Positions 16,505 to 26,647 of a DNA stretch of 64,000 nucleotides are shown here, piece after piece. This stretch comes from Yamadazyma tenuis (Eukaryota > Ascomycota > Pichiomycetes > Serinales > Debaryomycetaceae): contig NC_089461.1 in assembly GCF_029203305.1 (NCBI RefSeq), positions 372,001 to 436,000 of the forward strand, in the 5' to 3' direction. The first letter of the stretch is position 1; every line of letters begins with the position of its first letter. The position numbers and the translations under genes are program-made. The notes below the pieces were generated by a model that made no database searches, had not been told where the DNA came from, and was given only the letters and a program-made list of their open reading frames with translations.

Positions 16505-18967
16505 ATGGGTCCCACGATTCTAGCGTGGCTACTATCCCTAGTAATGGCGGCAGGGGTGGTGCTAGGCGGTAGCAACAACGCCCTGGCGCTTTTCGAAGCC
16601 GCTGCCCTTCAAATAGCCCTTATTCAACTGTCTGAATTGTCGCCACCAACCAATAGCGAGTACTTTGACACTAAGGTGCAACACATCCCTAACTACGACC
16701 CGGCCATCCAAGACTATGAGGACGCGCCAGTGGCACATCCCAAGGCTCGTGCTAGCATGCAGAGGGTGGTGATTCCTCTCCTTGAGCAGGCGGCTGCTTT
16801 GAACCACTCGGAAGCCCTTGTGACTCTAGGAGATATTTATACTTTTGGCAATTACTCGGCACCCACCAACTACTCACAAGCATTGGTCTACTATGAGCGA
16901 GCAATGGCCATTCAGACCCATGGCCATGCCGCCTTCATGCTTGGTTTTATGTATTCCACCGGCTTATTTGGAGAAATCAACTCGAATCCTGCAAAGGCCC
17001 AGCTCTACTACCAATTGGGTATGGAGGCCGGTGACCCCAACGCCTTGATGGCCATGGCGTACCGCCTAAGCACCGGCATGGGGTGTCCCATCAATTGTGA
17101 GTTGTCGTTGGTGTATTATTCCCAGTTGGCCAGAATGGGCCATCAGTTTCTTATGAACAACCAGGATCAAATAGAGCCCAACGAAGTGTCTTTTAACGTC
17201 AAGATCCCTGACTTTATAGGAGGAATCTATGGGCGTGACGTGAGTGAAACCGGTGACTCGGTGGTGGACTCGAAGAAAAAAATCTTGTACGATTTCGAAC
17301 AGGAGTATAACATCGACAACCTTGATCGGAAAATTGTCGCCAAGTTCTTCCATGCCTTGGACGAGTACGACGGCCACTATAGTTCTCCCAAGAACTTCAC
17401 CAGAGCAAAGGAGTTACTAGAAGAATGCACCACCTATGGTGAGACTCTTGTTGGCTATAGAACACCGCTGTCCCTCGACATCAATGATAGGTACAGACTT
17501 AGCGGGTGCCATGCTTTACTTGGGCACATGTACTTCAAGGGCCAAGGTATTCAGAAAGACGTGGAACGGGCCTACCACCATCTCCGAGCTCTGACCCGGC
17601 TCTACAACACTTCTGATGCCTTGACTGATATTGGGTCTTTGTACGAAGAAGGATTGGTTGAAGAACGAATACCAAACCCACAACAAGCCAAAGAATATTA
17701 CTCCCAGGCCATGGCCATCGAGGAGACTCATAAGAATCACGGCTCTCGTCACAGTGGTAGATCGTTTTATAAGATGGCCAGAGCCCTTATAAAAGATTCT
17801 CCTGCTGGAGATATAATGACTAGCCCTTTCAAAGATTACATCGTGAAGACCATGCAGAAAGCTGCATCTAAGGGTGATACAGCCGCTTTGGTAGAATATG
17901 CTGAATTCATTCAATCGGGTTATACCAATGGCATCACCAAACCATATTCATGCTATGGAACCCTGATTTTTATGCGTGTGTTTATGGAACGATTGCATGG
18001 GGTTTATTTCCCTCACCTAAGTTACGCATTGGAGCAGTTAAGTGAGTACAACTACAAAAACGCCTTGCTCGGGTTCCTGATAGCTGCCGAACAAGGTTTA
18101 GACAGAGCTCAGGTGTCAGCTGGTTGGCTATTATATCAGTTGGACAATTTCCCCGTGAAAAAAACCAAGAAGTTCACTCCCGCACGAGTTTCCAGTGCCA
18201 TGAAGTACTTCCAAAGAGCTAGTGATCAAGGTGATATCGATTCGACTTTATTCCTTGGAGACCTCTACTTCTACGGAGTCGAATCAGCTGGCATTTTTCC
18301 CGATCACGGGAGAGCCTTCAATTTGTACCACGTAGCTGCCGATGCAAGGTCTCCCCATGGATGTTTCAACTTGGCTTACATGTACGAATATGGATATGGT
18401 GATGCTAATGGCACCGTGGAGTATCACATGGCCAAAAGATATTACGATCTTAGTTTGAAGTACAGAGACGACATTTATTCTGGTAATGCCAATCAAATCC
18501 CTACATACTTGGCTCTCTTGAAACTTCGAGTCAAGTACTATATCTGGGGAAAGAAGAGTAGTTTTGACCTGGAGCAGACTTCTTGGTTAAGCGCATTTAA
18601 GAAGTTGGCTGCAAAAGAGAAACAAGAGACTGCAGCCCGGAAAGAATCAGAAATTGCTGATCAACGTGCCAGGCAACAACACGAAGGAACGAATGGCAAC
18701 CCCGAAGATGAGGAGTTTGGGATTATAGACTACTTCTTATTGGTAGTATCGGCGTTGATCTTTGCATCTGTTATAGTGAAGACTATTGTACAACAGTACA
18801 GACTTTTCCGTAATAGAAGACAGGCTAATGCTCCTGGTGATGCAAACAATCAACAAAACGCGAATGACGAACAACCACAGCCAGCCCAACGTGAAGGGTG
18901 GAATTTAAATGGTGCTGGTGTTGAATTCCGCAGAGGGAACTTTGAGTTTCAGTTTATGGCACTCTAA
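16505..18967 (+). CDS. HRD3: Hrd3/SEL1L-type ERAD adaptor
   Basis: 820 residues from the ATG at 16505. The open frame continues upstream into the V-ATPase gene, but this ATG begins the signal peptide (LAWLLSLVMAAGVVLGG). The body is a chain of Sel1-like repeats (A-x-x-x-L-G motifs such as AALNHSEALVTLGDIYTFG and DIDSTLFLGDLYFYG) in the ER lumen. One transmembrane helix follows at about residues 741-762, then a short Gln/Asn-rich cytosolic tail. Hrd3 binds misfolded glycoproteins and stabilises the ubiquitin ligase Hrd1 in ER-associated degradation. Length is close to S. cerevisiae Hrd3 (833). Confidence 0.93.
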   Translation: MGPTILAWLLSLVMAAGVVLGGSNNALALFEAAALQIALIQLSELSPPTNSEYFDTKVQHIPNYDPAIQDYEDAPVAHPKARASMQRVVIPLLEQAAALNHSEALVTLGDIYTFGNYSAPTNYSQALVYYERAMAIQTHGHAAFMLGFMYSTGLFGEINSNPAKAQLYYQLGMEAGDPNALMAMAYRLSTGMGCPINCELSLVYYSQLARMGHQFLMNNQDQIEPNEVSFNVKIPDFIGGIYGRDVSETGDSVVDSKKKILYDFEQEYNIDNLDRKIVAKFFHALDEYDGHYSSPKNFTRAKELLEECTTYGETLVGYRTPLSLDINDRYRLSGCHALLGHMYFKGQGIQKDVERAYHHLRALTRLYNTSDALTDIGSLYEEGLVEERIPNPQQAKEYYSQAMAIEETHKNHGSRHSGRSFYKMARALIKDSPAGDIMTSPFKDYIVKTMQKAASKGDTAALVEYAEFIQSGYTNGITKPYSCYGTLIFMRVFMERLHGVYFPHLSYALEQLSEYNYKNALLGFLIAAEQGLDRAQVSAGWLLYQLDNFPVKKTKKFTPARVSSAMKYFQRASDQGDIDSTLFLGDLYFYGVESAGIFPDHGRAFNLYHVAADARSPHGCFNLAYMYEYGYGDANGTVEYHMAKRYYDLSLKYRDDIYSGNANQIPTYLALLKLRVKYYIWGKKSSFDLEQTSWLSAFKKLAAKEKQETAARKESEIADQRARQQHEGTNGNPEDEEFGIIDYFLLVVSALIFASVIVKTIVQQYRLFRNRRQANAPGDANNQQNANDEQPQPAQREGWNLNGAGVEFRRGNFEFQFMAL

Positions 18968-19037
18968 CAATAAAAGTAGTTTGTATATATTGGAAATGAA
19001 TACTTAATGATTTATAAATATGCTCTATGTAATTGTT

Positions 19038-22000
19038 CTAGTTTCGTATGTCGTTAAAGATGTCCCTTATGACGGGACTATTTTGGATAACTTTCGATTG
19101 TGAAGTTACCTGGTGTTTATTTGGTGTATTTTTCCGTTTCTGACTGGTTTGTGAGACGGTAGGATCGTATTGAGTATAATGAGAACAGGCATTTGGAGGT
19201 AGTTTAAACATCCATTTTTCTTTATGCACCAAGTCAAGGAAACTCTTCATTATTCCACCACCCAGACCCAATGTGCTCTTGGAGCCCAAAATAATAAGCT
19301 TAGATTTGGATCTAGTGATTGCTACATTGATTCTTCTCCATTCCTGTAACAAATCACCAATTTTTCTTTCCTTGTTCGATCTCACAAGGGAGATGATAAC
19401 ACAGTCCTTATCTCTACCTTGAAACTGGTCTGCCGTCATCACTTCTATGTTTTCTTTGTCAAACATGTATTTGTTGAGAAGTCTCAATTGAGCTCGGTAC
19501 AATGACATTACTCCAATACTGGATTCTCCTACTCCACATAATGTCAATGCTTGCACAATTTGCCAGATCAACAATGCTTCTGTGTGGTTTTCCATCTTCT
19601 CTCCCATACATCTTTCCCAGCCAGGAACAAGATCATGGTCCAAGAAAATGACTCTATTTTGCTCGTTGAGCACCCATTTCATCCAAAAGTCTTTGTCACC
19701 AGTCACCAACAGCTTATAACCAAGGGGATCTGGGATATGTAACACTTGATTGGCTACGCTCTCAGACCCACACTTCAACATGTTGTTGTAGATCAAGACA
19801 TTGGATAGTTTCATGATGTCTTCGCACATTCTATACTGGTAGGTTAATTCAGTAACACTTTCCGGGAATTTATCGTTGAGAAATTGGAATAAGGACGTTG
19901 ATAACCCTTTCTTCACGGCCATCTCGGGATGTTGGACTAGTGGTGGTAATTGGTTGTGGTCACCCACCAATATAAATTTATCGCAGAACCGCAATGGGCC
20001 TAAACTCACTGGTAACGACACCTGAGAGGCTTCGTCAATAATACAGTAGTCGAAATTGGTTCTCACGTCAAAGGCCACATCATTTATACCCAAACAAGTG
20101 ACTCCCACTACGGGCGGATCCAGAAAAGTCGTTATGTACTCCTCGTAGGTGTTTATATCTTGGGGACAGTATTGGCGAAGGTCTCTATGAACCCGTGCAG
20201 GGTGCCCGATTCTTAAGATTCCCACATCTTCATAGTCCTTTACCTTCAAAAGAATGTTATCCACGGCCGAATGAGTGTATGAAGTCAAAAGGATCGTTTT
20301 CTTTTGTTTCACAAGATGGTTGATAATTCCTGCAATCAAGGTTGTCTTTCCTGTTCCTGGCATTCCAAGAATCAAACAATAATCATCAGCAGAAAGGACC
20401 TTGTTGAATGCTCTCATTTGGTCGGAGTTATAGTGGGTGTCTTCCTGGAACTCGGAGGAGCAGTTGCTGAAATGTGGGGGTTGAAGATTAACTATCTGTT
20501 GTCTTCTCTTTATATCTCCATCCACCAACAATAAGTTGAGCACATTGTATCTGGCAAGACTCATTCCATGGAACATTTCATCTTTATCGATTCTGTAGCA
20601 TCTCTGTTTGCCTTGGGTCTGGGTGTTAAAGTCTCCAGAATGGAGCACACTTTCGTAGGACTGAAAGTTGGTCTTGTTGAAGTTTTTCATTTTGACGGTA
20701 GAATTGAGAATTCTTCGATCAGCAGAAAGTACAATCATATTCGGAAGAATAGATGTCACAACTGCTCCAGCTATAGTGAAATGGCCTTCTTCATCACTCA
20801 CAATTACTCTGTCATATTTGGCTATTTGAGAGAACTGTAGCGAAGTTTTGGCTAAGGCAGAATCTTTGGACCTTACCAAAGTATAGTTGAACTTGAACGA
20901 CGACTCCGAGTTCTCGGAAGACTCAACTATCATCATATTTGCCAAGGCCTTGCCACTACTCTCTTCTCGTTCTCTGGCAGTCATTACCCACAAGTCTTTT
21001 TTCAACATCTTCAAAAGCAGTTCTTCTTTGGTGATGAGCATGTCCCAGTATTCGTAAAAATCCTTGTAAATTCGGTTCCCATCAAGATGACTGGTGATTT
21101 CAAGATACTTCTCAGGACTCAATCCACTGGACTCGCTAGAACCGTTCTCATACAAATGGTGGATTGTCATACACTCTGTCTGAACCTCACACCGATCGCA
21201 AATAGACCGTTTAATCACTGGAGGGAAGCTCCTTATACCTTCTCTCATGTACTCCGAGATTCTGTTTCGAAGATTGACTAAAGACCTCAAGTCAGAAGGT
21301 CTTATTTCTCCCAATTTCGAGAGCTTTTCCTTGGTGTACACCAATAAGAACGCATTAACATCCATATCATATCTGTCTTTGAAAAGCAACGCATACAAAG
21401 ATGACTGGGCATGGTGTGCCACGTATTCTCGACCAGTTTTGATTTCCATGGGGATCAAAAACGTCCCTTTAGTGGTTTCAGAGTCAACTTGTGCTTCTAA
21501 AGTCACATCGACTTTACCCTTGATACCAAACATCGGAGACCAGATGTTCTCTTCTATATCCAACGCCTTGTTCACAGAAAACAGAATCCTTTCTCGGTTC
21601 ACCGTATCCAAGGGTCCCTTATTATGATAGTACTTTTTAAACCAATCCTCCAAAAACGGTAAAGCCAAATCTATTTCTGTCTCTACATCCTTCCTAGAAC
21701 TGTTCAGAGAAAAGATGGATAAAAGGTTCGCTTCAACCAAATGAAATGCCATCTCTTTCATGTACTTTTGACTCCAATTCTGTGCCACAAAGCATGATTG
21801 GAATATCTCGTGTAAGAGGTTACCAACCAATAATGGGACACTTGCGGCACCAGGAAGTTTGAGCCGGTCGGTTAGAATTGGCTTTCTTGGACAATTAAGC
21901 TGCAGAGACACGGTGGTAGCAGAAACAAGCACATCTGGGTGCCAAATCATGATGTTCACATTGTCATCGACTAAAGTTGGAGTTTGCGGGTGGGTCAAAA

Positions 22001-23279
22001 CAAGGTGAACCAAGTCTCCCTGTTGCAAGTTGAGAGTGGTATATTCACCACGGACTATGAGTTTGGACATGGTATTCAGAGCATCTTTGACACTAAGAAT
22101 CAACTGCTGGCCTGCCTTGTTACTGGTTTTGAAAGACCCTTGGAGGATATGTACAATTTGCAACCGTCTCAAATCAGACCTAGTATATGATAAACTGGGG
22201 TCTTGATCCGAAACAGTATCATCAAGCTGTGACAACTGCTTGATCTTTGCAGTGTACTCGGTATTCTGGAGGTCCACCATGCTGAAGTCAAGGTCGTCAG
22301 GAAAATCAACGTCATCGTCATTGTTAATGTCATCAAACCCTAGTGATGTCTTACTTCTAGTGACTTTTTCAGCAGATTCCACCAAGAAAGGAGACTTGGT
22401 ACGACTGGTATCTTGCACAGCACCGGTGGATTTGGTCTTTGCGGCAAAAGATGCTAGGATTTCTTCGTCATCAGAAAAGAGATCTGAGTCTTCGAGTAGT
22501 TGGGACTTGATATTGGGTGTACTTTGCAACGCCCTCGAAGATGAAACTTGTATCGGGGTCCCCTTTTGTACCGCCTCTCTCTTGGGACTCTTATCCCTCT
22601 TTGGCAGGTCAAACTTACTGATCCAGCTCTTCAATTTAGAACTACTTTCGAGCGATAAGCTTGGAGTCTTAGAGACATCAGGAAATCCTGTCATCGAGCG
22701 GGCCCGCTGGAGACTGGGCTTCAGCTCAAGCACCTCAGATGATAGGTCAGAAACGCTCTTTAAGATCCCAGCTGGCTTTTCGCTTGTTGCCATGTTCACA
22801 AACCCAGATCCATATTTCAAAAGCATCAGTTCTGCCTGGTCCGGTACCGCCCCAATGCTGTCATTGCGGTCCAAAATATTTTTAAGTGGCGACGACGAAG
22901 GCATTGGCACCTTCACGTTCCCCAGCCGCCCTTTATCGGTGGTAGGACTTAGTCTCCACTTGATTCCTTCAAAGCTCTCATCTGAACTTTGGTTTTGTAC
23001 AACGAAATTCTCGTAGAGCTCCGGCTCTTTGGCCAGATCCGATGACTGTGTACCAATCACGTTAGGATTGACGGGCTTTAGCACGCTGGTAGATGTGCTT
23101 GGTGGTATTGACGTATCATGCCTGTTTGTACTGGAACCCGTGAGGCGATTTTCAGGGCGAAAAAAGTAGGCTGTCTTTTTGATCTTTCGCTTGGACGATG
23201 GCGCAGCCAGCAGTCCAGCAAGAGGCCCACGCTTGTGACCACCAGAGGAATTTAATCCTTCTAGTACGTCTTGGGCCAT
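19038..23279 (-). CDS. DNA2: Dna2 nuclease-helicase
   Basis: 1413 residues. The N-terminal third is disordered and basic/Ser-rich, with KRKIKKTAYFF near the start resembling a PCNA-interaction or nuclear-localisation region. The nuclease domain carries the PD-(D/E)xK motif IPMEIKTGREY (about residue 610) and the iron-sulfur cysteines CDRCEVQTEC (C-x2-C-x5-C, about residue 690), with a further Cys upstream in QSCFVAQ. The superfamily 1 helicase follows: Walker A GMPGTGKT (about residue 970), DEASQ, and the C-terminal motifs TADQFQGRDKD and RRINVAITRSKSKL. Dna2 trims long Okazaki flaps and resects double-strand breaks. Divergent from NOP58, with about 195 bp between starts. Confidence 0.96.
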   Translation of the reverse strand: MAQDVLEGLNSSGGHKRGPLAGLLAAPSSKRKIKKTAYFFRPENRLTGSSTNRHDTSIPPSTSTSVLKPVNPNVIGTQSSDLAKEPELYENFVVQNQSSDESFEGIKWRLSPTTDKGRLGNVKVPMPSSSPLKNILDRNDSIGAVPDQAELMLLKYGSGFVNMATSEKPAGILKSVSDLSSEVLELKPSLQRARSMTGFPDVSKTPSLSLESSSKLKSWISKFDLPKRDKSPKREAVQKGTPIQVSSSRALQSTPNIKSQLLEDSDLFSDDEEILASFAAKTKSTGAVQDTSRTKSPFLVESAEKVTRSKTSLGFDDINNDDDVDFPDDLDFSMVDLQNTEYTAKIKQLSQLDDTVSDQDPSLSYTRSDLRRLQIVHILQGSFKTSNKAGQQLILSVKDALNTMSKLIVRGEYTTLNLQQGDLVHLVLTHPQTPTLVDDNVNIMIWHPDVLVSATTVSLQLNCPRKPILTDRLKLPGAASVPLLVGNLLHEIFQSCFVAQNWSQKYMKEMAFHLVEANLLSIFSLNSSRKDVETEIDLALPFLEDWFKKYYHNKGPLDTVNRERILFSVNKALDIEENIWSPMFGIKGKVDVTLEAQVDSETTKGTFLIPMEIKTGREYVAHHAQSSLYALLFKDRYDMDVNAFLLVYTKEKLSKLGEIRPSDLRSLVNLRNRISEYMREGIRSFPPVIKRSICDRCEVQTECMTIHHLYENGSSESSGLSPEKYLEITSHLDGNRIYKDFYEYWDMLITKEELLLKMLKKDLWVMTAREREESSGKALANMMIVESSENSESSFKFNYTLVRSKDSALAKTSLQFSQIAKYDRVIVSDEEGHFTIAGAVVTSILPNMIVLSADRRILNSTVKMKNFNKTNFQSYESVLHSGDFNTQTQGKQRCYRIDKDEMFHGMSLARYNVLNLLLVDGDIKRRQQIVNLQPPHFSNCSSEFQEDTHYNSDQMRAFNKVLSADDYCLILGMPGTGKTTLIAGIINHLVKQKKTILLTSYTHSAVDNILLKVKDYEDVGILRIGHPARVHRDLRQYCPQDINTYEEYITTFLDPPVVGVTCLGINDVAFDVRTNFDYCIIDEASQVSLPVSLGPLRFCDKFILVGDHNQLPPLVQHPEMAVKKGLSTSLFQFLNDKFPESVTELTYQYRMCEDIMKLSNVLIYNNMLKCGSESVANQVLHIPDPLGYKLLVTGDKDFWMKWVLNEQNRVIFLDHDLVPGWERCMGEKMENHTEALLIWQIVQALTLCGVGESSIGVMSLYRAQLRLLNKYMFDKENIEVMTADQFQGRDKDCVIISLVRSNKERKIGDLLQEWRRINVAITRSKSKLIILGSKSTLGLGGGIMKSFLDLVHKEKWMFKLPPNACSHYTQYDPTVSQTSQKRKNTPNKHQVTSQSKVIQNSPVIRDIFNDIRN

Positions 23280-23357
23280 TTGAGAATCTTAAGTTTCTTG
23301 ATTTGCACGCGTTCTCAAACTAATCGATTTAGCTAGGATGGTTTTGTGTCACTAGCA

Positions 23358-23368
23358 GAAAATTTTTC
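23358..23368. promoter_or_regulatory. RRPE-type element upstream of NOP58
   Basis: GAAAATTTTTC matches the rRNA-processing element seen before ribosome-biogenesis genes, 106 bp before the NOP58 ATG. Confidence 0.5.
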
Positions 23369-23393
23369 TGAGTGCAGAAAACCAAACCCTCAC

Positions 23394-23400
23394 CTCATCG
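23394..23400. promoter_or_regulatory. PAC-type element upstream of NOP58
   Basis: CTCATCG is the reverse complement of the PAC core (CGATGAG), 75 bp before the NOP58 ATG and next to the RRPE. The RRPE-PAC pair is the usual signature of the ribosome-biogenesis regulon. Confidence 0.55.
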
Positions 23401-23474
23401 AGAAAAATAAAATCTCTAAAAGTTTTCAAGCTACACATCGCAGGTGATACATATCAAAGGCTTTTAACTAGAAG

Positions 23475-25001
23475 ATGTCGTATATCTTGACCGAAACTGC
23501 CGCTGGGTATGCGCTTTTGAAGGCCGCCGACAAAAAGATCCACAAATCATCCTCCTTAATCGCCGACTTGAACTCAGCTGAAAAGGTTGCCCAGCAGTTT
23601 AAAGTCCACAGATTCGAAAAGTTTCAATCTGCCGCCAACGCCTTGGAAGAAGCCAATTCTATCATCGAAGGTAAAGTGTCCGACTCCTTGAAGAATTTGT
23701 TGGAGCAAGCCAAGTCTGATAAGAAAGTGAACTTAATTGTTTCAGAAACAAAATTGGCCAACTCCATCAACAAATTAGGACTCAACTTTTCTGTCATATC
23801 CGATGCCGCTTCTTTAGATTTACACAGAGCCATCAAGGAATTCTTACCTGACTTGTTACCCGGTTTGGATGAGTCTACTTTAAAGCAAATGTCATTAGGT
23901 TTGGCCCATTCCATTGGAAGACACAAGTTGAAGTTTTCTGCCGATAAAGTCGATACCATGATAGTACAAGCTATTGCCCTTTTAGACGACTTGGACAAAG
24001 AACTTAACACCTACGCCATGAGATGTAAGGAATGGTATGGTTGGCACTTTCCCGAATTGGCCAAGCTCATCACCGACTCAGTTGCTTATGCCAGAATTAT
24101 CTTGACTATGGGTATTAGATCCAACTGCGCCGATACCGACTTGTCTGAGATCTTGCCAGAAGAAATAGAAGAACAAGTGAAGACTGCTGCAGAGGTTTCC
24201 ATGGGAACTGAGATCACTGACCTTGACTTACTCAACATCCAGGCTTTGGCTGAACAAATTGTCGAATTTTCCGCCTACAGAGAACAACTTTCCAACTATT
24301 TGTCTTCAAGAATGAAGGCCATTGCCCCCAACTTGACTGTTTTGGTGGGTGAGTTGGTGGGTGCCAGATTAATTGCCCATGCCGGTTCAATGACTGCTTT
24401 GGCCAAGGCCCCAGCTTCAACTTTGCAAATTTTGGGTGCGGAAAAAGCCTTATTTAGAGCTTTAAAGACTAAGCATGATACACCTAAGTACGGATTATTG
24501 TACCATGCTTCGTTGGTGGGACAGGCTTCCGGTAAGAACAAAGGTAAGATTGCCAGAGTGTTGGCTGCCAAGGCTTCAGTGGCATTGAGATACGATTCTT
24601 TGTCTGAAGATAGAGACGACTCGGGCGATTTTGGTTTGGAAGTGAGAAGCAAGGTCGAAGCCAGATTGAGTGCTTTGGAAGGTCGTGATTTAAGAACCAC
24701 GTCCAGAATCGTCACAGAACAACCTAAGGTGGAGATTTCTGAAGCCCGTGCTTATAATGCCGATGCCGATGCTCCTGTTGTTGCAAAGGATGAAGACTCT
24801 GATGACGAAGACGAGGTGGTGGAAAAGAAGGAAAAGAAGGAAAAGAAGTCTAAAAAGGAAAAGAAGGACAAGAAGGACAAGAAGAGAAAGAGAGATGATG
24901 ACGAAGAAGAAGAAACCAAGGAAAAGAAGAGTAAAAAGGAAAAGAAGGATAAAAAGGAAAAGAAGGACAAGAAAGATAAGAAGAAGAAGTCCAAGGATTA
25001 G
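23475..25001 (+). CDS. NOP58: Box C/D snoRNP core protein Nop58
   Basis: 508 residues, almost collinear with S. cerevisiae Nop58 (511). The NOP5 N-terminal domain opens [17 protein letters not shown] coiled coil follows, then the NOSIC/Nop RNA-binding domain containing [31 protein letters not shown] and [20 protein letters not shown]. The C-terminal tail is made of alternating KKE/KKD clusters, typical for nucleolar Nop56/Nop58. With Nop1, Nop56 and Snu13 it guides 2'-O-methylation and pre-rRNA processing. No CTG codons were noticed and TTG predominates for Leu, fitting high expression in a CTG-Ser yeast. Promoter carries RRPE and PAC motifs. Confidence 0.98.
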   Translation: MSYILTETAAGYALLKAADKKIHKSSSLIADLNSAEKVAQQFKVHRFEKFQSAANALEEANSIIEGKVSDSLKNLLEQAKSDKKVNLIVSETKLANSINKLGLNFSVISDAASLDLHRAIKEFLPDLLPGLDESTLKQMSLGLAHSIGRHKLKFSADKVDTMIVQAIALLDDLDKELNTYAMRCKEWYGWHFPELAKLITDSVAYARIILTMGIRSNCADTDLSEILPEEIEEQVKTAAEVSMGTEITDLDLLNIQALAEQIVEFSAYREQLSNYLSSRMKAIAPNLTVLVGELVGARLIAHAGSMTALAKAPASTLQILGAEKALFRALKTKHDTPKYGLLYHASLVGQASGKNKGKIARVLAAKASVALRYDSLSEDRDDSGDFGLEVRSKVEARLSALEGRDLRTTSRIVTEQPKVEISEARAYNADADAPVVAKDEDSDDEDEVVEKKEKKEKKSKKEKKDKKDKKRKRDDDEEEETKEKKSKKEKKDKKEKKDKKDKKKKSKD

Positions 25002-25216
25002 TTAACAGTCCTCACCAGAAGAACGATTTTGCATTTGCTTCGACCAGCCTTAGTCATCTATTGTATATTTAAAGTAGTTTATAGCCAAGTCTCTTGGTCT
25101 AATATATCTCGGATAGTTTGTGAACCTTCCCTTCCACTTTGTATTGCAGCCACATTTCTGGTGATTGCGAAAATGAAAAATTTATCCCACGCAGTTCAAT
25201 CCATCTAAACTCAAGC

Positions 25217-25978
25217 ATGTCTGATCCACAAACGATTGCAAAAAACGACCCATTTCTCGACCTCGATAACCCACAACACCCAGCCAATGTCATCTGCGAG
25301 TTGTGTCGCCTCTTTTACGACAATAATTGGGTCACCGGTACCGGTGGGGGAGTCTCCATAAGAGATCTCGATGGAGATAATAAGAACCTTGTTTATATTG
25401 CACCTTCGGGAATTCAGAAAGAGAGATTGGAACCTTGGGAAATGTTTGTGGCTGAGTTGCCCGACGAAACGGTTTTGCGGACTCCTAACGAAGGAGGATA
25501 TAATAAAAACTATAAATACAAGGCTTCAGCCTGTCAGCCATTATTCATGAGCTGCTATAAATTGAGAGACGCCGGTGCTTGTATCCACACCCACTCCCAG
25601 AATGCTGTGATGTGTACGTTGTTGTGGGAGGATAAGGTCGAGTTCAAGATCAATCATATCGAGCAAATCAAAGCTTTGCCCAGACTTCAGGTTAATGCAG
25701 CCACGGGAAAAGTGGAAAAAGTTGGTAGCTTGGAAAACTTTGACACTTTGGTGATCCCCATCATCGAAAACGTACCTCACGAAGAAGACTTAGTCGACGA
25801 CTTGGAAGCTGCCATCAATAATTATCCGGGAGCCACTGCTGTGTTGGTGAGAAGACATGGTATTTATGTGTGGGGAGAAAACATCTGGAAAGCCAAGGTG
25901 TACAACGAAGCCCTCGACTATCTCTTGGAGTTGGCCATCAAAATGAAGCAGAATGGGATTCCTACCATCAAAAACTAG
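25217..25978 (+). CDS. MDE1: Methylthioribulose-1-phosphate dehydratase (methionine salvage)
   Basis: 253 residues from the ATG at 25217; an in-frame ATG at 25139 would add 26 unconserved residues. Class II aldolase/adducin fold: [11 protein letters not shown] phosphate-binding region, [13 protein letters not shown], zinc-ligand CIHTHSQ (about residue 122) and the C-terminal RRHGIYVWG histidine. The enzyme dehydrates methylthioribulose-1-phosphate in the methylthioadenosine recycling pathway. Its stop lies 7 bp from the stop of the convergent LSM8, the same neighbour and orientation as in S. cerevisiae. Confidence 0.95.
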   Translation: MSDPQTIAKNDPFLDLDNPQHPANVICELCRLFYDNNWVTGTGGGVSIRDLDGDNKNLVYIAPSGIQKERLEPWEMFVAELPDETVLRTPNEGGYNKNYKYKASACQPLFMSCYKLRDAGACIHTHSQNAVMCTLLWEDKVEFKINHIEQIKALPRLQVNAATGKVEKVGSLENFDTLVIPIIENVPHEEDLVDDLEAAINNYPGATAVLVRRHGIYVWGENIWKAKVYNEALDYLLELAIKMKQNGIPTIKN

Positions 25979-25985
25979 TGTAGCT

Positions 25986-26332
25986 TTATAACGGATTTTT
26001 CGTATCTTTTAGTTTATCGCCTGTAAGGTTCTCCCAGTCCACCGGAATCGACTCGTCTACCTCGCCTATGCATACAACAGTACCGCCCCGCAACATATAT
26101 AGACCCATATCGAGTTGTTGATACTTATCGTCTGTTCCCTTCACTCTGGCTATTCGCTCGATGCAGTTGGAGATGACTATGTTGGTGGCGTTATCGATTC
26201 CTTCTAGTTTGCCCTCAAACAACCGGGCGTCAGTAGTAATGACCCGCACCTTTTCTAAATATCGTTAGTACATGGGATGTGATGGAGGCAAATGCTTTAC
26301 TTACTGTATAGAAACTCTTTCCAGCTGGACAT
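25986..26332 (-). CDS. LSM8: U6 snRNA-associated Sm-like protein Lsm8 (spliced)
   Basis: Two exons: 26332-26305 (28 nt) and 26254-25986, giving 98 residues that begin MSSWKEFLYKKVRVITTDAR. The downstream exon alone lacks an ATG and the first strand of the Sm fold; splicing restores both. The Sm1 motif is DARLFEGKLEGIDNATNIVI, and Sm2 is YMLRGGTVVCIGEVD. Lsm8 distinguishes the nuclear Lsm2-8 ring, which binds the 3' end of U6 snRNA, from the cytoplasmic Lsm1-7 ring. The joined length is in frame (297 nt). It is convergent with MDE1, with 7 bp between the stops. Confidence 0.9.
26255..26304 (-). other. LSM8: LSM8 intron, 50 nt
   Basis: On the minus strand it runs from GTAAGT to TTTAG, with an exact TACTAAC branch site ending only 9 nt from the 3' splice site. 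Removing it joins ATG-bearing exon 1 in frame to the Sm domain (phase 1). Confidence 0.92.
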
Positions 26333-26647
26333 CAAAGAATGTTTATGAGATGGTTTTACGCGAATGCGAAATCTGCTGCAAAACCTCTGTAATCTATCTC
26401 ATGAACGCAATCCCACCAGATACTTTGGTGATCGGCTCTAAGATGCCCAATGGCATTAGTAGTACTTGTATTGATAGCTACAAGACAAAGACCGTCAATT
26501 CCGACGGAGAGTGGTATGGTTATGAACAGTGGGATTAGAAAACTGGCACTTCCAATAGCATCGTACAAGAGAAATTGAAGGAATTGCGGACACATTCTGC
26601 CACCATCGACTTCCCTGCCTTGGATCTGAAACAGTGATGTCACAAAC
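26333..26647. other. Intergenic, LSM8 start to TDA10 stop
   Basis: 315 bp holding the LSM8 promoter and the TDA10 3' end. Open frames of 88 and 95 codons on opposite strands overlap here, but neither shows a recognisable domain. I see no supported gene. Confidence 0.5.

Noticed and set aside
26272..26643. 88- and 95-codon frames on opposite strands between LSM8 and TDA10
   Set aside because: The plus frame begins inside the LSM8 intron; the minus frame has hydrophobic stretches but no family match or splice support.
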